64,000 bases of DNA, taken from Cytobacillus gottheilii (GTDB taxonomy: Bacteria > Bacillota > Bacilli > Bacillales > Cytobacillaceae). Below, one piece after another: positions 62,625-64,000 of this stretch. Location: the NCBI RefSeq assembly GCF_001636345.1, contig NZ_KV440945.1, forward strand, positions 2,995,354-3,059,353, read 5' to 3'. Each line of letters begins with the position of its first letter. Positions within the stretch are counted from its first letter, which is position 1. The translations under genes and the position numbers were made by a program. Under the pieces are notes generated by a model. That model did not search any database, had not been told where the DNA came from, and saw only the letters and a list, made by a program, of their open reading frames with translations.

Positions 62625-63299
62625 ATGTTGAGCACAATCTCATTAAAAAAGAAAGCAGCTGGAATCGTTTTAGAGAAAAAGAATCTTAGAGGTGTTGTGG
62701 CAAGGGTTGGCCTTGTTTTAGATATTTCTGGCTCTATGCGAAGATTATACCGTGAAGGAGTTGTTCAGGAAGCCGTCGAACGCGTTTTGGCTGTTGCCAG
62801 TCAGTTTGATGACGATGGGGCATTAGATGTGTGGGTTTATGACAACGAGTTCACCAGATTACCAGCTGTAACAGAAGAAGATTTTGCAGATTATGTTAAT
62901 CAGCAGATTTTAGCAAATGACTCAGTCCATAAGTTCGGCAGAAACGACGAACCAAAAGTCATGGAAGATGTAATCCAAAAATATATAAACGAAGAACCAG
63001 GCGATGATCCTGTTTTCTTAGTATTTATAAACGATGGAGGCTGTAAGCCCGGTATTAAGAAGTTTATCGTAGAATCATCTGTTCAGCCAATTTTCTGGCA
63101 GTTCATCGGAATTGGAGATTCTAATTTTGATGTATTGAAAAAATTGGATACGATGGAGGGAAGAGTTGTTGATAATGCGAATTTCTTTCATTTGAGTAAT
63201 CTGGAACTTGTATCTGATGTAGAATTATATGACCAATTATTGAATGAATTTCCGCTTTGGATTAAAGAAGCAAAAGATAAGAAAATCTTGCGTTCATAA
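62625..63299 (+). CDS. vWA-domain protein, TerF-like
   Basis: A 224-residue protein made of one von Willebrand A domain. The metal-ion-dependent adhesion motif is LDISGSM (about 33-39), followed by RLYREGVVQEAVERVLAVAS, LDVWVYDNEF and VFLVFINDGGC. The closest family is the TerF/TerY-like vWA group associated with tellurite-resistance and stress (Ter) operons, which act in cytoplasmic protein assemblies. No TerD-type gene is seen nearby, so it is an orphan here. The ATG at 62625 has GGAGG 5 bp upstream; the next codon, TTG, is possible. Confidence 0.82.
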   Translation: MLSTISLKKKAAGIVLEKKNLRGVVARVGLVLDISGSMRRLYREGVVQEAVERVLAVASQFDDDGALDVWVYDNEFTRLPAVTEEDFADYVNQQILANDSVHKFGRNDEPKVMEDVIQKYINEEPGDDPVFLVFINDGGCKPGIKKFIVESSVQPIFWQFIGIGDSNFDVLKKLDTMEGRVVDNANFFHLSNLELVSDVELYDQLLNEFPLWIKEAKDKKILRS

Positions 63300-63399
63300 C
63301 TGCTAAACTATTAGACAAGCAGTGTTAATATAAAAAATGACAACAAATAAAGATAGATCATACATTCTAAGCAGCGAATGTATATCTAATAAGAACAAA

Positions 63400-63444
63400 C
63401 TAAGACAATCAGCCCTGCCAATCGGTAAAGTTGATTGTCTTAAC
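63400..63444. terminator. Terminator between the vWA and M23 genes
   Basis: TAAGACAATCA (63401-63411) and TGATTGTCTTA (63432-63442) form an 11-bp perfect stem between convergent genes. Confidence 0.78.
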
Positions 63445-63459
63445 TTATTGATATAACTC

Positions 63460-64000
63460 CTATAATCTTCTTCCATTCAGCACTAAATTCAGATACTCTA
63501 ATTCATCAAAGGTGAGGTTTTTAGCAGCTGCTTTCTTTTCCCATTGATCTGATGAGAGAATTTGATTCTCGCGTGCTCTTTTATAAATGGATGCCGCTTC
63601 TTTCCACTGCCAGTCTGCCCAGTTTGGTATCATTCCGGATAACTTCCTTTCATTTGCAGTAGCATTTTGCCCTTCCTGCAGATAATCTAATGGATTGACT
63701 GCATTCGACTTCGCTACGTTCCATGTCCCTCTATGCAGTTCAAAATGTAAATGCTGCCCAGTCGACTGTCCTGTGTTCCCCATAATTCCTATTACCTGTC
63801 CCTGTTTAACCGTTTCCCCTTGAACTGCTTTTCTGCTGCCTTTTAGCATATGAGCATATAATGTTTCCCATATTTCTCCATTTACAGTGTGCCGCAGAAT
63901 GATACATTCCCCGTAACTTGGTGACCTATATGATCTTGTAACAGTCCCAGCAGCTGCTGCAACGATCTCATGAGTTCCAGAATCTGCAAAGTCAACCCCA
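63460..64000 (-). CDS. M23 family metallopeptidase, C-terminal part (gene runs off the window)
   Basis: The open frame reaches the right edge, so the N-terminus is missing; 179 codons are visible. At the edge it reads GVDFADSGTHEIVAAAAGTV, then SYGECIILRHTVNGEIWETL, YAHM and TGQHLHFELH. These are the zinc and catalytic motifs (x-D, Y-x-H, H-x-H) of LytM-type peptidoglycan endopeptidases. After the catalytic part a tail (about the last 70 residues, PNWADWQWKEAASIYKRA) is a helical extension unlike the core family. It likely acts in the cell wall; a signal peptide would lie outside the window. Confidence 0.88.
   Translation of the reverse strand, partial: GVDFADSGTHEIVAAAAGTVTRSYRSPSYGECIILRHTVNGEIWETLYAHMLKGSRKAVQGETVKQGQVIGIMGNTGQSTGQHLHFELHRGTWNVAKSNAVNPLDYLQEGQNATANERKLSGMIPNWADWQWKEAASIYKRARENQILSSDQWEKKAAAKNLTFDELEYLNLVLNGRRL

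Overview
The window is chromosomal DNA of a low-GC, spore-forming Firmicute of the Bacillaceae. Most proteins are close matches, recalled by sequence, to Bacillus subtilis products (PdhA, DefB, RpoY, RNase J1, KtrC, DapH/DapL, CcpC, YkuI, YkuD, YkyB, CheV, PatA, HPr/EI, YkvS, YkvI, ClpE, MhqR, KinD, MtnU). The genes come from the B. subtilis ykr-ykv-ykw-yku-pdh neighbourhood. That neighbourhood is read here in inverse orientation and is shortened and rearranged. Intergenic DNA is AT-rich, intrinsic terminators are clear, strong GGAGG ribosome sites are common, and many genes start with TTG.

Layout. 1-4.2 kb: 5' end of pdhA with a long structured leader, a YkyA lipoprotein, a YjcZ-type spore peptide, peptide deformylase, a HAD phosphatase and a compact gene for a 23-residue cationic peptide. 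4.4-17.5 kb: rpoY-rnjA, ktrC, a heterodimeric ABC exporter (yknUV type), the MscS channel YkuT, dapH-dapL for lysine/diaminopimelate synthesis, the LysR regulator CcpC with its own operator, a 14-TM drug exporter and the CBS protein DarB/CbpB. 17.6-28.6 kb: zinc-ribbon protein, YkuJ, a redoxin, YkuI (EAL), a C39-like lipoprotein, fadH with a FadR-type operator, Tat-exported YkuE, a PAS-PAS-GGDEF-EAL protein, the L,D-transpeptidase YkuD, YkyB and CheV. 28.8-34.5 kb: transporter, RDD protein, PatA, YkwC and small proteins.

34.6-38.6 kb: a complete group IIC intron with its reverse transcriptase, inserted directly behind the intrinsic terminator of ptsHI. 38.9-49.5 kb: MoxR/DUF58/DUF4129 operon, a PilZ-like protein, YkvS, CPBP protease, lipoprotein, YkvI and CtsR-controlled clpE. 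49.5-61.9 kb: M3 oligopeptidase, MhqR, sporulation kinase KinD, ZIP transporter, Spo0E-like phosphatase, MtnU, an ArsR/DUF2087 regulator, a second PAS kinase (KinE-like), a chemoreceptor and an acyltransferase. 62-64 kb: tRNA-Arg(CCT), a vWA/TerF-like protein and a truncated M23 peptidase.

Themes: central carbon control (pdhA, ptsHI, CcpC), c-di-AMP/osmotic proteins (KtrC, DarB, YkuT), c-di-GMP proteins (YkuI, GGDEF-EAL, PilZ-like), motility (CheV, MCP) and entry into sporulation (KinD, KinE-like, Spo0E-like). The only mobile element seen is the group II intron. No CRISPR array, prophage or recognisable defence island is visible. The less explained items are the 23-residue peptide gene, the pdhA leader, a Shine-Dalgarno-pairing inverted repeat at 34.5 kb and several unassigned palindromes. 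All family assignments are from memory and motif reading, without database searches.
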